A stretch of DNA of 52,463 nucleotides from Russula earlei (lineage: Eukaryota > Basidiomycota > Agaricomycetes > Russulales > Russulaceae), in NCBI GenBank assembly GCA_025769875.1, contig JAGFNK010000369.1, forward strand, positions 1 through 52,463, given 5' to 3'. This document shows, in pieces, positions 41,719 through 52,463 of the stretch. How positions within the stretch are numbered: position 1 is the stretch's first letter; each line of letters starts with the position of its first letter. The notes below the pieces were generated by a model that was not told the origin of the DNA, did not search any database, and saw nothing but the letters and a program-made list of their open reading frames with translations. Made by a program: the position numbers and the translations under genes.

Positions 41719-43518
41719 CTAGTCGGATCCTTGGAGGCGCCTTTGCCTGGTCCCCCTCTTCGACGACTTGGGGTACATCCCCTTCATTTGCTTCGAAAAA
41801 TGCCTGAACCCCTTCACCACATTCAATTTTAACAAGCCAGCCAACCCCTCTGCAAACTCCTGGTGGGCTTTCTGCGTCGCCGCACGCTTGTTCTCGGCCA
41901 CATCTGGGCTGACGTTGCGGCACTCGGGCGGCGGGTTCTTGCGGTGCCGGACCAGCGAGTCGCCGCGCGCAAAGTAATCCCCGCACAACTCGCAGAAGGA
42001 GATGCTGCGAGGGTGCGCCTCCGCCGTGTCGGAGTGTCTTTTGTAGTCTTCCCAGTTCGAAAAATCGGCGTCGGGGCAGAGTCGGCATTTGAGTGCGCGG
42101 ACAGCCCCGCGTGCCCAGTCGGCCGCCGTGGCCTCGAGCATCGACCGATGCCTCTCGTTCAGTCGCTTTGAGATTCGGAACCGATACTCTTCCGCCGCCT
42201 CCCCATCCTCATCGTTCGCGCTATTGGCTTGTTGCTGCACCATGTTGCTTGTGTGGAGCCACGCCGCTCCCTGTCCTCTCCCCTCTACCCAAGGTAGCTC
42301 TTCCTGCGCAATTGTTCTCATCGATTCCTGCTGGTCATTTGGCCCCTGCAGGAATGGATGGTAAAGTCCCTGCGCGTTCGGGGTTGCGAGCCTCTCCGCT
42401 CCACGTCCCACAACCTCGGATTTATTATTCATCCTTGTTAGGATCCTGGTGGCAGGTTTGTAATGAGTCCTGTTCGTGGACCGTCCTGCATCCAAGACCC
42501 TGATTGTAGTGGCCATCTTGGCCTTGCCGTTCTGCCGCACGTGTCGTCCTTGGCTGTTATCCGCCTCTGAGCTTGCATCGTCCTCGTCTCGACGTCGCTT
42601 GCCAAGGAGGGTCTGCGGCACCACGAACGCGTCCTGGTTGGATGCCGGTGCGACAGAGGCGGGTAAGTAGGGCCCACCCTGCCCGTACTCTGCTTGAGAC
42701 CTGGAGGCCGCAGCGTCAGTCATGGCCATCACGTCGACCCGTAGGCAGGACACGGAACAGAAGAGAATACGTACGAAGTATCAGGGTAACCCAGCAGCCA
42801 CGGGAAGTCGAATGGCCAGGTCGAGTCGACCTGAGAAGTGGCGGCCGGTGTCACGAATCTGTTTGGAACCGGGACCTGGCGGCATGTCAATCTAGGCGGA
42901 ACCTTTACGCTCGTATGATTCGTGCTCACGCTGTCCAACACCGGCGGCGGTTGGGAGGACTCGGGGGTAAGTTCAGCCCAGGAATCGTCGTTCGCCGACG
43001 ATGGTACAGAATCTACTTCTGAAAAAGCTTGCAATCCAATTGCGTGAAGACAAGCCCATAACAGATAGGATGAATGCGACCTACGCGGCGTTGGCATCTC
43101 CCAAGGAGGATGGAAGTCCTGTGACGCGACAAGGCAAGTCAATTGTTGACGATTGACGACAAGACACTGTGCACGCACGGTGTTCAGATAGTCGAAACTA
43201 CCAGAACCAAAGGAGTCAGGGGAAGGGGTGGACGATGCGGGGAAGGTATCATCGATGGCGGTAAACGTGCCGTCGCCATTGGGCAGGCTTCCGAAAATAT
43301 CTGACAGAGTGTTCCAATCGATGTCCTGTTACAGCGAGTCGTGAATACCCTTTTACACGCCCAGGAGATGAGATGATTCCCACAGCAGAGCCGCCCGGAA
43401 GCGAGTCGAAGTTGACGGGTTGGACATTGTCCGCGGTCTCGGAACATACGCTCGTTTGGTCCTCTTGTGACGCGAGATATGACCACAGCGAGCTGTCGCT
43501 GGGGTTTCCAAAATCCAT
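41719..43518 (-). CDS. C2H2 zinc-finger protein, paralogue 2 (535 aa)
   Basis: Exons 43518-43384, 43325-43179, 43118-42775 and 42700-41719, with the same splice sites and intron lengths as paralogue 1. The zinc-finger ligands, the GKRRRDED cluster and the basic tail are all kept. It is one residue shorter (QQEANS versus QQANS) and differs at about 15 residues, for example FQAGYG/SQAEYG, KVKM/KAKM, ITRIDT/LTRMNN region, ISRR/ISKR. By eye the nucleotide difference is about 2%. Because the frame, splice sites and fingers survive in both copies, both are probably expressed proteins. DNA-binding function inferred from the fingers only. Confidence 0.8.
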
Positions 43519-44385
43519 GAAGCGTTGATCTGTTGGGGTTGTACTGCAAGTGAGACGCGGAAGAAAATCGAGGTGTGGGGGGTGATGCGGACGTGCTTTT
43601 TAACGTGGGGGATGGGCGCTTCCCACACCCCCCCCCCGGCCTGGAGGCTCGCTCGCGGGGTGGCGTCTATGGTTCAGAACCTTTTCGGTACGTGGCCTCC
43701 GCGTGCTTTGACCACGCTTTTCTCCGCCCGGCCGGCTATGGATCGCCTCGTGTACTCGGTGGAGTGCTGGGAACGGTCCTACCTACAGGATCTCAATGAC
43801 CGCGTAAGTATTAGCGCCTAAACGCAACAGCCTGAGGGGAGAAACGCCACCTGCGTGTCTGGGGCACCCATCCTATCATTGTGCTGATGTGTCGGGCGTG
43901 TATCTGTCAAAAAAAAAAGGCATTTCCACAAACAGTCATTGAAACGGTTTTTTTTTTCCTTTGTTCCGTCGCAAACGAGGAACAAAAGTCCGCTTGGAGC
44001 GTGTCATTGGGTCCAGAAAGGCATTCCAGAAAGGCATTGAGCTGAGACGGCGCGCATAGCTTTCTAAACAACCGACACAGAGTAGACCACATAAAATATC
44101 CTCCGCAAGGTGCCACAGTGACCCAAGCGCTTGGCGGTGTGGTCGTGAACGGGTTGCTTCCGAGTCGGGCCTAACCTCAGTGCGAAGTCATCCGTTAACT
44201 GCTTGAGGTAAAATGTGAGACCATGAAGAACTCTTCAGTTCATGGCGGTTGCTTTCATGCCCTAAGACAGCAGGGTTTCACTGAATACTTATCGTTGACA
44301 GTCACTGGGGGAATACGAGCAGAGCAGCTATACAGTGCATCTGTCGGAAATCGGAAATTTGGGTGATAATTAATCATGTAAACAT
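43519..44385. other. Upstream region of zinc-finger paralogue 2; no gene recognised
   Basis: Counterpart of 12038-12830. It has about 67 extra bp near 44288-44355 that the left copy lacks. Homopolymer runs near 43910 and 43950. Confidence 0.5.
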
Positions 44386-44472
44386 GATGGGGAGGCAAGT
44401 CATTCAAAGATACCGAAAGGACTCTGACATGCAGCCATCCAGGATCTCCCGTTGAGACTGCTTCGCTAGTTG
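44386..44472 (-). pseudogene. Stray CobW exon fragment, right copy
   Basis: The same relic as 12831-12916: CobW exon 2 with LAKQS and EILDGCM. It lies about 370 bp upstream of the intact M gene. Confidence 0.65.
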
Positions 44473-44839
44473 ATATAATACAGTAAGGTCGAGGCGAGTC
44501 ACAATTGGAAAAACAAAAGTGGATATAGATATATGTTGTACACCTACATTTCGATAACATACCAAGGCCTGCAAGTTATCAGAGGCCATTTGCGCTCAAT
44601 AGGCGCATTTTCCGCCAAACGATTCCACGTTCGGAGATACAACTGAATAGTTATCAATTGATCACCTCAGACATTGATCGTGTCAGAGTGAAGAACATAA
44701 AAGACGGGATGTGGTGGAGGGGGCAAGGCACAGGTCAAGAGTATCAATTCGTTCTCGGCAAAGATAGGTGAGAGGCGCCTATTTCATGCCGGCATGCCCA
44801 ACATGAACGCCGTTATCCCCCTTCCCACCTCTTGCCAAG

Positions 44840-46224
44840 ATGCTCATCATTCTTGCAATTCTAGCGGCCACCCGTGCATTCCCTCTTGGCCAATCCTCAC
44901 CACCTCCCGACCAATTTCAACCCCGAACTCCCTCCTGCGACGATCCTGACGGATGTCGATCCCTCTGGCACATAATATGGAGTTGTGCCGTCACTCTACT
45001 CTTGTGTACCTGGGTCTCGGTGCATCCGAACGTCCCAAGTCCTGATGAGACATGGCCAAGGGTCACGCTGCGACGGATAGGACTCATGCTCGGTGCCCTT
45101 TTTGTTCCCGAATTCATGGTCGCTTGGGCATTGAAACAACGGCAGGTCGCCGTTGATCTAGCAAAGGAGCACAAAGGTGAGCCCTAAAAGCTGAAGGAGA
45201 TCATCAATTCTCACAATCTGATGCAGACGAGGGATGGACGGTCACTCACGGATTCTTTGCACTTATGGGAGGATTCACAGAGTACGAAGGAAACCGGCCC
45301 GTCCGTGTGCTCTTGCCTGAAGAGCTCAGATCCTACTCTCTGACGGGCAATGGCGATTTTCCACGGATCGCGAGAGCGGAGATCGAAGACAAAAGCAAAG
45401 GAGATATCGTCTCGAAAATGCTCGTCATCCTACAAACCGGCTGGTTTGTGACGCAATGCATCGCGCGAGGTGTCGAGGGCCTACCAATCACTGAGCTGGA
45501 GCTCGTCACGGTTGCATTTGCAACACTGAATTTTGTGATGTACCTCCTGTGGTGGGACAAGCCTCTCCATGTGCAACGTGGAGTGCGAGTATACAAGCAA
45601 CGATACACTGAACAACCCATATACGATGGGGGTATTGAAGCCACAAGATCAGATGGATTTTGGGGCGCACTTGGAGGTGCACTTTCTGACCTTCCAGCTG
45701 CGATTGTCCATGGACCATTCGCTGGGAATTACGAATTCGTTGGTAACTCGTGGCTATTCCGTGTCATCCTGTGGCCAATCGTGAAACCTTTTGACATTGT
45801 TGATGGCGAACCACCTCGGGAGGAAGAGAACCTGAAGAGGGTCAACACATTTCATCCTGAAGAATGGGTCAATGGTAGCATGCCCGGGCCTTTCGCGGTG
45901 TTCATTATGGCTGTCATCGCGCTGGCCTTTGGTGGGATTCACTGCGTTGGATGGTCGTTCGCTTTCCCCTCAAGCATAGAGCAAATTCTCTGGCGTGTCG
46001 CTTCAGTCTCCATAATCGGTGTCCCACCCACGTTTATGTTATTTGTGTTTGTAGATTCTCTTTCGGCTTTCCCTAATTACAATACGTATCACCGTCTTCT
46101 CTCAGGTGTTTATATGCTTGGTCGTTTGACGTTACTTGTACTCCCTTTCCTCTGTCTTCGATCGCTTACTCCTGCAGATTACCGTGATGTCCACTGGGCT
46201 TCGTTCATTCCACATATATCATAG
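44840..46224 (+). CDS. Multi-pass membrane protein M, copy B, intact (444 aa)
   Basis: Exon 1 is 44840-45176, the intron 45177-45226 (50 nt, GTGAGC..ATGCAG), exon 2 45227-46224. The start MLIILAILAATRAFPLG looks like a signal peptide or anchor and is conserved as ATG in copy C. Hydrophobic segments by eye: about residues 42-61, 79-98, 176-194, 203-221, 333-353, 369-389 and 406-426. Family landmarks: CRSLWHIIWSC, TWVSVHPN, PITELELVTVAFATLNF, LLWWDKPL, CVGWSFAFPS, LVLPFLCLRSL. Many Agaricomycete genomes encode similar proteins; I know of no assigned function. This is the only copy with an unbroken frame, and it keeps its CpGs. Confidence 0.82.
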
Positions 46225-48690
46225 ATCACCACCTTATGACTCAGCCATTGTCATTTTACCACATGCCATGGTATTTTGCAGCAACTACTGTCCGAAGAAA
46301 CACAATCACTTTCCATCTACCCACTGGAAGGCTCACAGTGTCCGAGTCTGAGATCACAGTGACGTGGGGAATGTGGTCTCTGCCCCGGCTATGGCGCATA
46401 GATTGTCCCTGCAGAGACACGCAAGGGGGTATCGTGCTTGGCTCGTTATGCAGGTATTCCAGCATCCGGAATTCTTCGTCTATGGCGACGATGAGTTTCT
46501 CGAAACATGTCCCAAAAGGAGGTTGCCACGGGCGCGGTCATGATGCTGAAGAGCAAGCACAAGTCATCTTCCTCAGATCCTTGTCTAAAACGAGAGGCAT
46601 GGGAGAACATGTCTGCTACTGACGTGCGCAAACAAGGTGAAGACCACCATCAGCGTTCGCCGTGTCATTCCCCAAGTGAGATATGGTGGTGGTCCCCCTC
46701 ATCTTTGTCGATAAGATTCGGCCGACAATGATAAAATATGTTGAGAAGGGAGTCTTTGTTGAGGATATAGGTTTTATCTGGGGGGTTGTTTGCTCTCAAA
46801 AGTAATACGAGTAGCAGAATAGGCCAGCGCAGAATGAGCGAGGACTCCAGCGCATGCGCGGAACCCAAGACTCGGACCTGGACGGGGTTGGTCAATTGTC
46901 GTGATGAATTAAGGGAGTGGGATGGAATGAGAAAATGCCCGGGGAGTAAATATTGCCAGTGACTATCTTTGATGGTTTGAGCTGGTGAGGTGGAAGCGCT
47001 TTGAATTTGGAGTTACCTTTTACTGACCATTACTGTGAAAAGCTACCTTCTGTGATCCATCTTTCCACACGCCTGCAGCCCACCCTCTGCATCGCTCTAA
47101 CCATATTCCCCGGGTTAACAGCTTTGGACAAAAAAAACGTGGACGACTTGTCACGACGCAGATTTCTCGTCACCATTACGGACAAATAAAATCAGCGGCT
47201 GGTCGCCTCGCACGTTCGAGAGTGCGAGGAAACATCGTGTGGATGAAGAGCATCCTGTATCAGATGGACATGGTCGATTTGCGCCACGAGACGAAGCCCG
47301 ACAGTGTATATAGAGGCATGGGTCGTACGGATCATGAAAGATCGTGGCACATATCACATGATGAATTGGTCAACGAAGCCACCCGAGCTACCGTTCAAAT
47401 CGCATCGCGATTCTTCTGGGGCTCGATAAGCGGATTGAGATACTGATCGAGGTAGATGTTGTTGCGCGAAAACCATAGTGAGGGAAATGTTTTTACGCTA
47501 TGTGTCAGGGAGAGTATCTTGAGCGTTGTCAAAGCTGTCGTTTCGTCCATGGCGAGCCAAGGCAAACCTCGTCAGTCGTGAGAGGAACAAAGAGGACTGT
47601 CCCACCGAACCTCGATGTTTACCTTCGTGGTATCGATCCGCATGGCGAGCGCGTACAGCTTGTAGGTCAGGTAGGACCAAAGGCGAGCAGAAGCTGCCAG
47701 AGGATCGCCTGATAAGGAAGGGATGTCGGTTCGTACTCTGCCAAGGCTGACCTATATTGCTGAGACGCGGAATGGCACCTACGTATTCTACACGATCGAG
47801 GAGATGCTGTGCTTCGCTTCAACGCCACGGAAACGCAGGGGACGACATTGCAGGGAAGCAAGAAGCGGAGGTAAAGTACAAGGTCGTAGACGCCAAGTAA
47901 GGAAAGACAGAGGTGAGCGACGTCGATGAAGCGCTTGTCTAGAGTGATACAGACGAGAAGCGATAACAGGTCGGTTGTTGATCCAGGAAAGATAGTATGG
48001 GATGCAAAGGACGAGCAGATGGGTATCGGGGAGACTTGATGAGGGGCGAATTTAAAACTCAGGAATGCCATCCTCGGCCTTTCCGCCGCAAGGGGGCTTG
48101 GAGTGAGGCAACAGTTTCCTGTTCAGTATTAAGAATATCCGCTTCGCATTCGAACCGAGTTTTCTTTCTCATTCCACAAGTTCGTTTGCTATATATGGGA
48201 TACGGCGTGTTCAGTTCGCTTGAAAACCTCGCGTGGCCAACAAATTTTGCACCAGTAACGCATTCGGTTCTACATGCTCCTCTTGCGCGCCTCGCAAGCT
48301 GCGCGATCTGAGAGAGTGGAAGACAGGACAATAAAGAGAAGCACAGATGCGAAAGCAACAAGAGGGATGACAAACCAAGCACGCAGGAACGAAAGCGCCG
48401 CAGAAAGCATCAGAAAAAAGAATAACGCTCGCAGAGCCTGTGTGGCGGATGGGAGGAATGCAGGTGTGTGCGAAACGGATGGAATGGGCATCAGCAAGAA
48501 CGATAAATGGCAAAGCGCCGAATGGGAGAAAACCATTGTTGGACGACGAAGCAAAGATCGAGGGACTGAAATACCGTGACAAAGGCCAGCACGCTAAGAA
48601 GCGCCTATTCCGACTTCACAGCATGCCGGCATGCCCAGCTTCGGAGGAACACCTGCCATTGTCCAACCCTCTTCCCACCCTCCTGCCAAG
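46225..48690. other. 2.4-kb region between M copies B and C, no recognised gene
   Basis: CpG-rich host-type DNA. Minus-strand readings show hydrophobic stretches (for example about 48420-48300 and 48000-47870) and a possible spliced exon near 47735-47590 (after an ATATAG acceptor) containing DPLAASARLWSYLTYK and MRIDTTKVNIEVRWD. None matches a family I recognise, and I could not join them into a credible gene. The last 90 bp before 48690 resemble the 5' flank of M copy B, so M's promoter was duplicated with it. Confidence 0.4.
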
Positions 48691-50044
48691 ATGTTCATCA
48701 TTCTTGCAATTCTAGCGGCCACCCGTGCATTCCCTCTTGGCCAACACCAACTTCTACCCCGAAGTCCATCTTGTGACGGTCCTGATGGATGTCGATCCCT
48801 CTGGCACATAATATGGAGTTGTGCCGTCACCATACTCTTGTGCACCTGGGTCTCGGTGCACCCGAACATCCCAAGTCCTGATGAGACATGGCCAAGGGTC
48901 ACGCTGCGACGGATAGGACTCATGCTCGGTGCCCTTTTTGTTCCGGAATTCATGGTCGCTTGGGCATTGAAGCAACGACAGGTCGCCGCCGATCTAGCAA
49001 TGATGCACAAAGGCGAGTCATAAAAGCCGAAGAAGATCATCAATACTCATAATCTGATGCAGATGAGGGATGGACGATCACCCACGGATTCTTTGCAATT
49101 ATGGGAGGATTCATGGAATACGAAGGAAACCGGCCTGTCAGAGTGCTCTTGCCTGAAGAGCTCAGATCCTACTCTCTGACGGGCAATGGCGAATTTCCAC
49201 GGATCGCGAAAATGGAGATCGAAGACAAAAGCAAAGGAGATATCGTCTCGAAAACGCTTTTGTCGTCCTGCAGACCAGCTGGTTTGTGACGCAATGCATC
49301 GCGCGAGGTGTCCAAGGCCTACCGGTCACTGAGTTGGAGCTCGTCACGGTCGCGTTTGCAACACTGAATTCCGTGATGTACCTCCTGTGGTGGGACAAGC
49401 CTCTCAATGTGCAATGCGGAGTGCGAGTATACAAGAAACGATCTATGGAAGAACCCATCGACGATGGGTGTGTTGAAGCTGCAAGATTTTGGGCCGCACT
49501 ATGGGATGCACTTTCTGACCTTCCAGCCGCAATTGTCCGTGGACCGTCATTGATTAGCGGCACCGAACTCATTGACGCACCGTGGCTAGTCCGTGTCCTC
49601 GTGTGGCCACTCGCGAAGCCTTTTACAATTATGGATGGAGAAGGGAATGTGAACTTGAAGAGGGTCCACACATTTTATCCTGACAAGTGGGCCACTGGTG
49701 ATGACATTCCCGGGCCTTTTGCGGGATTCACTATTGCTGCCATCGCGTTGGCCTTCGGTGGGATTCACTGCGTTGGATGGTCGTTCGCTTTTCCCTCAAA
49801 CACAGAGCAAATACTTTGGCGTGTTTGCTTCAGTCTCCATAATTGTTGTCCCACCCCTGTTTATGTTCCTCATGTTTGTATATGTTCGTTTAGAATTCGA
49901 CAGTGGGTATTACGGATACTAATAACAGGCGTTTATATGCTTAGTCGATTGGCGTTGCTTGTACTCCCTTTCCTTTGTCTTAGATCCCTTCCTCCTGCAG
50001 CTTACCATGATGTACACTGGGCTTCATTCATCCCTCATGTATGA
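48691..50044 (+). pseudogene. Membrane protein M, copy C, frameshifted
   Basis: Exon 1 is 48691-49012 (MFIILAILAATRAFPLG), the intron 49013-49062 (50 nt) starts GCGAGT instead of GTGAGT, and exon 2 starts 49063. Relative to copy B: a 2-nt gain near 49258 (ACGCTTTTGTCG against ATGCTCGTCA), a 1-nt gain near 49829, and a net loss near 49900 that returns to the original frame. The last part (GVYMLSRL to FIPHV) is well preserved. Protein similarity between shifts is high, so decay is recent or the assembly has base errors. It ends 21 bp from the stop of the convergent CobW gene. Confidence 0.7.
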
Positions 50045-50065
50045 TATTCCAAATCCTCTATGTAT

Positions 50066-51635
50066 TCAAACGACCACCTCCGCACCCAGTGCCTCGGCAA
50101 GTCTCTTGGCATACCGACGCACCTCCCCACGCTCGCCCATCACTGTAAGCCGAACTGCTCCACGCTCGTCCTCACACTCCTCTCGAACAACATCATCAGC
50201 AAACGAGGAAGTCGGATGCAGGCACAAGTTCCCAGCGTCCGAAGGCCCAGTTGAGGATCCACCACTGCTGCGGGAGCGTCTCCCTGAAGTCAGTGGTAGC
50301 GATGGCGCCGGCGCTCGGAGTTGAAGTGGAAGTGGTTGCGAAACGGACAAATCCCTTCACGCGGTACACGCTCTCTTTTGGGAGCTGGTGGAGAGCAGTG
50401 GATAGCATGGCCTCGTCGAGCAATGGCGGTGGTGGAGATGAATGCGCTGTTATGGACTCTGGATGAGGTCGAGGATGGGGATGAGGGTGTGGGTGTGGGT
50501 GGTCGCATGAGGTGGTCGTCGCATGTGCATACGTACGCGGGGGCGTAAGGCCAGGCGCACCACGGAGCAATGTGACGGTCTCCACTTCATCGTGATGCTG
50601 GGCGACCGTGGTCACGTCGATCTTTCCCTCCGCGGCGTCGATGGGTTGTGGACACTCCGAAAGCGGCAGCGCATCGCGGAATAACTTCGAATCGATGCCA
50701 AATATCAGCGCGGGGTCGACGGACTTGCCCGCGCAGCGGATCTTGGGCGTGTGATCGTTCAGAGTGTTGAGATGGTCCAGGACCTCGTCCAGCGCACGCT
50801 CAGAGACGTGCTCCCATTTATTCTATACTGGAGCGTGAGGGACGAGGAGGAAGACAGGAGTGAGGACTGACGATGAGCAACACGTCGGTGTATTGCGCTT
50901 GCATACGCGCAGTGACGCTCGTGTCTTCGTATCCGGTAAAGTTCTCCGCGTCGATCACGGTGACGATCGAGTCTAGGGCGAGCGCGCGAGACGTCTCGCG
51001 CTCGAGCTCGCGAATCTGAAAGGCGAGGTGGGCAGGGAAAGCAGAACCACTATAGGTAGTGGTTTGCAGTGAGTGAGCGACGCGTTCTGGAACTTGGGCA
51101 GATCCCACCCTCCCGTTAGTAGAGGATCTGGGGCCTTACGAGGATTCGATGATGATACGATCTGGATGATATTTTTCTGCGATGGGATATCAGAGGACAA
51201 TAGATACAGGAAAACAGTTCGGATGGGAAGGGTTGGGTACCTAAGATCTCCAGCAGCGCGTTCTTCATTTGTCCGACAAGCACGCAGCACCTGCTCTTCC
51301 GAATGCAATGATGAGGCAAGTCATTCGAAGATATCATGAAAGGCATCTGACATGCAGCCATTCAGGATCTCGCTGACCGCAGTAAGACTGCTCTGCTTCG
51401 CTAGTTGGCTATCGACTGAAACAAGGTGTCCGGTATCCACGTGAGCCACAGTCAATGAAAACTGAGTAAAAAATTTGTGGTGACCTTCAATGTCGCCGAA
51501 TTCATTCTTAAGAAGAACGACGCGGTAAGCAGTGGGTAGCTGCGGAAGTATAGATAGGATTAGTGAAGTTTTTCCTGCGCCGAGAAAGCCCGTAAAGACG
51601 GTTATTGGGATCGTCGAAGGTGAGTTGGAGGGCAT
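50066..51635 (-). CDS. CobW/P47K-family GTPase (metal-homeostasis type, about 396 aa)
   Basis: Seven exons: 51635-51485, 51415-51352, 51290-51241, 51176-51140, 51049-50872, 50822-50226 and, less surely, 50179-50066. Motifs: Walker A GFLGAGKTS, the family CxCC element GCMCC (residues 70-74), ESSGSAFP, SIVTVIDAENF, NKWE at the start of exon 6, an HPHPHPHPHPRPHP metal-binding-type loop, LPKESVYRVKGFVR, ILNWAFGRWEL, and a C-terminal VRLTVMGERGEVRR. COG0523 proteins are G3E GTPases thought to insert or traffic metals such as zinc. The last intron (46 nt, GTGCCT..GAG-AG) is needed to reach the conserved C-terminus; a frameshift is the alternative. Divergent from the FRAG1-like gene by 83 bp. Confidence 0.85.
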
Positions 51636-51718
51636 GACGAGTGCGGTCCGGTGTACCCGGGGATGAGTGCGCTATCCGCGAAAATCGCAGTTCCCCCCAC
51701 AGGTTGACTTCAACAGGA

Positions 51719-52394
51719 ATGATTTTATCGACCACTAAAGCCTCTCAGCTTGCTCGACTGCATACCTTCTTGTCCTTCACCGCCTTTATTGGCGCCCTCG
51801 TCATAGCCTCTTCTCTCCACTATACCAAGGTCGTAACAGATGCCGTCGCTGGCTGGCCTGAAGAGTGGTTTCCAAGCGTGTCTGCCACGTGAGTATCCGC
51901 CTGATGCCCACCCGACGCGTTTTATGGTCCCCAAGTCCTGTAATCCACTTTCCATACACCTGAACTTCAGTTTTGTACGGAAGTACCCTGAACTTAAACC
52001 CCTCTCCGCAGCATGGGTGACTGGTAACCCAGAACGGAATATCTTCCAGATCCTCATAGCTTTGAATTCCGGCAAGGTTTGGTCGCGTCATCTTCTTCTC
52101 CATGAGTTGAATGGTATCGTATCTCCTCAGGTCCTCGTTTTGCACTTATTGGCTATGGATACCTGCTCAACCCGCTCTAAATTTCCGTCCTCTGCCCTTC
52201 CCGGCCTTATGCTCGTGACGGGAATACTGCGCTCACTTTCTTGCGGAGGTTGGGTATCTACAAAATCTAGCGACGACCACGATGCACGACATCCTCATGA
52301 TTCTGTATTGTACTCAACTTGCCATGGATGTTCGGCAATATTCAACTCTCGCGGGGGAAACGTACGTCGTCGGAGGTTGCGCTCTAGCTGGTGA
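51719..52394 (+). pseudogene. FRAG1/DRAM/Sfk1-like membrane protein with frameshifts
   Basis: Start MILSTTKASQLARLHTFL; the first exon ends SVSAT before GTGAGT (51890). The next exon begins near 52013 with MGDW; one extra base (TGGTAACCC) then makes a stop where WYPERNIFQILIAL is expected, and that reading resumes one base later. An intron at about 52079-52132 follows, then GILRSLSCGGWV and SSDDHD, after which small deletions near 52283 and 52307 break the frame again. The family comprises multi-pass proteins linked to GPI-anchor remodelling and plasma-membrane lipids (PGAP2, Cwh43 N-terminal part, Sfk1). Three frame breaks suggest a pseudogene, unless the sequence has base errors. Confidence 0.65.
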
Positions 52395-52463
52395 TGAGCT
52401 ATTCTCATAAGGCTGATGTCATTCTCACATCAGAATCAGAATCGCCTTGCTGTAAGTCATGAC

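Noticed and set aside
46045..46110. A second intron in M copy B near its 3' end (GTAGAT...CTCAG)
   Set aside because: Removing it (55 nt) breaks the frame of the conserved C-terminus, whereas reading through keeps it open.
1..52463. tRNA or rRNA genes
   Set aside because: I looked for GGTTCRA-type B boxes with matching acceptor stems and saw none; this is by eye only.

Overview
The window looks like nuclear DNA of an Agaricomycete (mushroom-forming basidiomycete). The reasons are short introns of about 46-90 nt, a Plavaka-type DNA transposon, Ty1/copia elements with a half-tRNA primer site, and host genes whose products resemble Agaricomycete proteins: a multi-pass membrane protein here called M, a C2H2 zinc-finger factor, cyclin C, a CobW-type GTPase and a FRAG1/DRAM/Sfk1-like protein. 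I saw no tRNA, rRNA or CRISPR. Family names come from recognising motifs by eye, not from searches.

Layout. (1) 1-9125: partial left copy of a Plavaka-type element, with a transposase fragment on the minus strand and a second gene on the plus strand, invaded by six solo LTRs. (2) 9126-13592: a 76-bp M exon fragment, a second Plavaka-like terminus, a cyclin C fragment (-), an intact zinc-finger gene (-), one stray CobW exon (-) and the 5' part of an M pseudogene. (3) 13593-23336: copia-B inserted in M exon 1; its left LTR contains copia-A (13709-18658), its primer site contains a solo LTR, and its right LTR contains another. (4) 23337-25103: the rest of the M pseudogene, with two nested solo LTRs. 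(5) 25104-40614: the right Plavaka element, ended by CATCAGGGAA/TTCCCTGATG and flanked by AA, carrying a broken transposase (-), a broken second gene (+), copia-C, two copies of a TTA-flanked MITE and a CACTG foldback element. (6) 40615-44839: second copy of block 2 with another intact zinc-finger gene. (7) 44840-52463: CpG-rich host DNA with an intact M gene, an uncharacterised 2.4-kb stretch, a frameshifted M gene, a full CobW GTPase gene (-), and a divergently placed FRAG1-like gene with frameshifts.

Interpretation. Blocks 1-2 and 5-6 are a tandem segmental duplication of more than 13 kb. Unequal crossing-over between two M genes, one already carrying the Plavaka element, would explain it. 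Most later insertions sit in only one copy, so the other copy preserves the empty site: five LTR-family insertion sites, the MITE and copia-C can be read before and after. TE sequence and the M pseudogene inside it are strongly CpG-depleted relative to their paralogues (CpG to TpG/CpA), while the zinc-finger islands are not. That pattern suggests targeted cytosine methylation with sharp borders.
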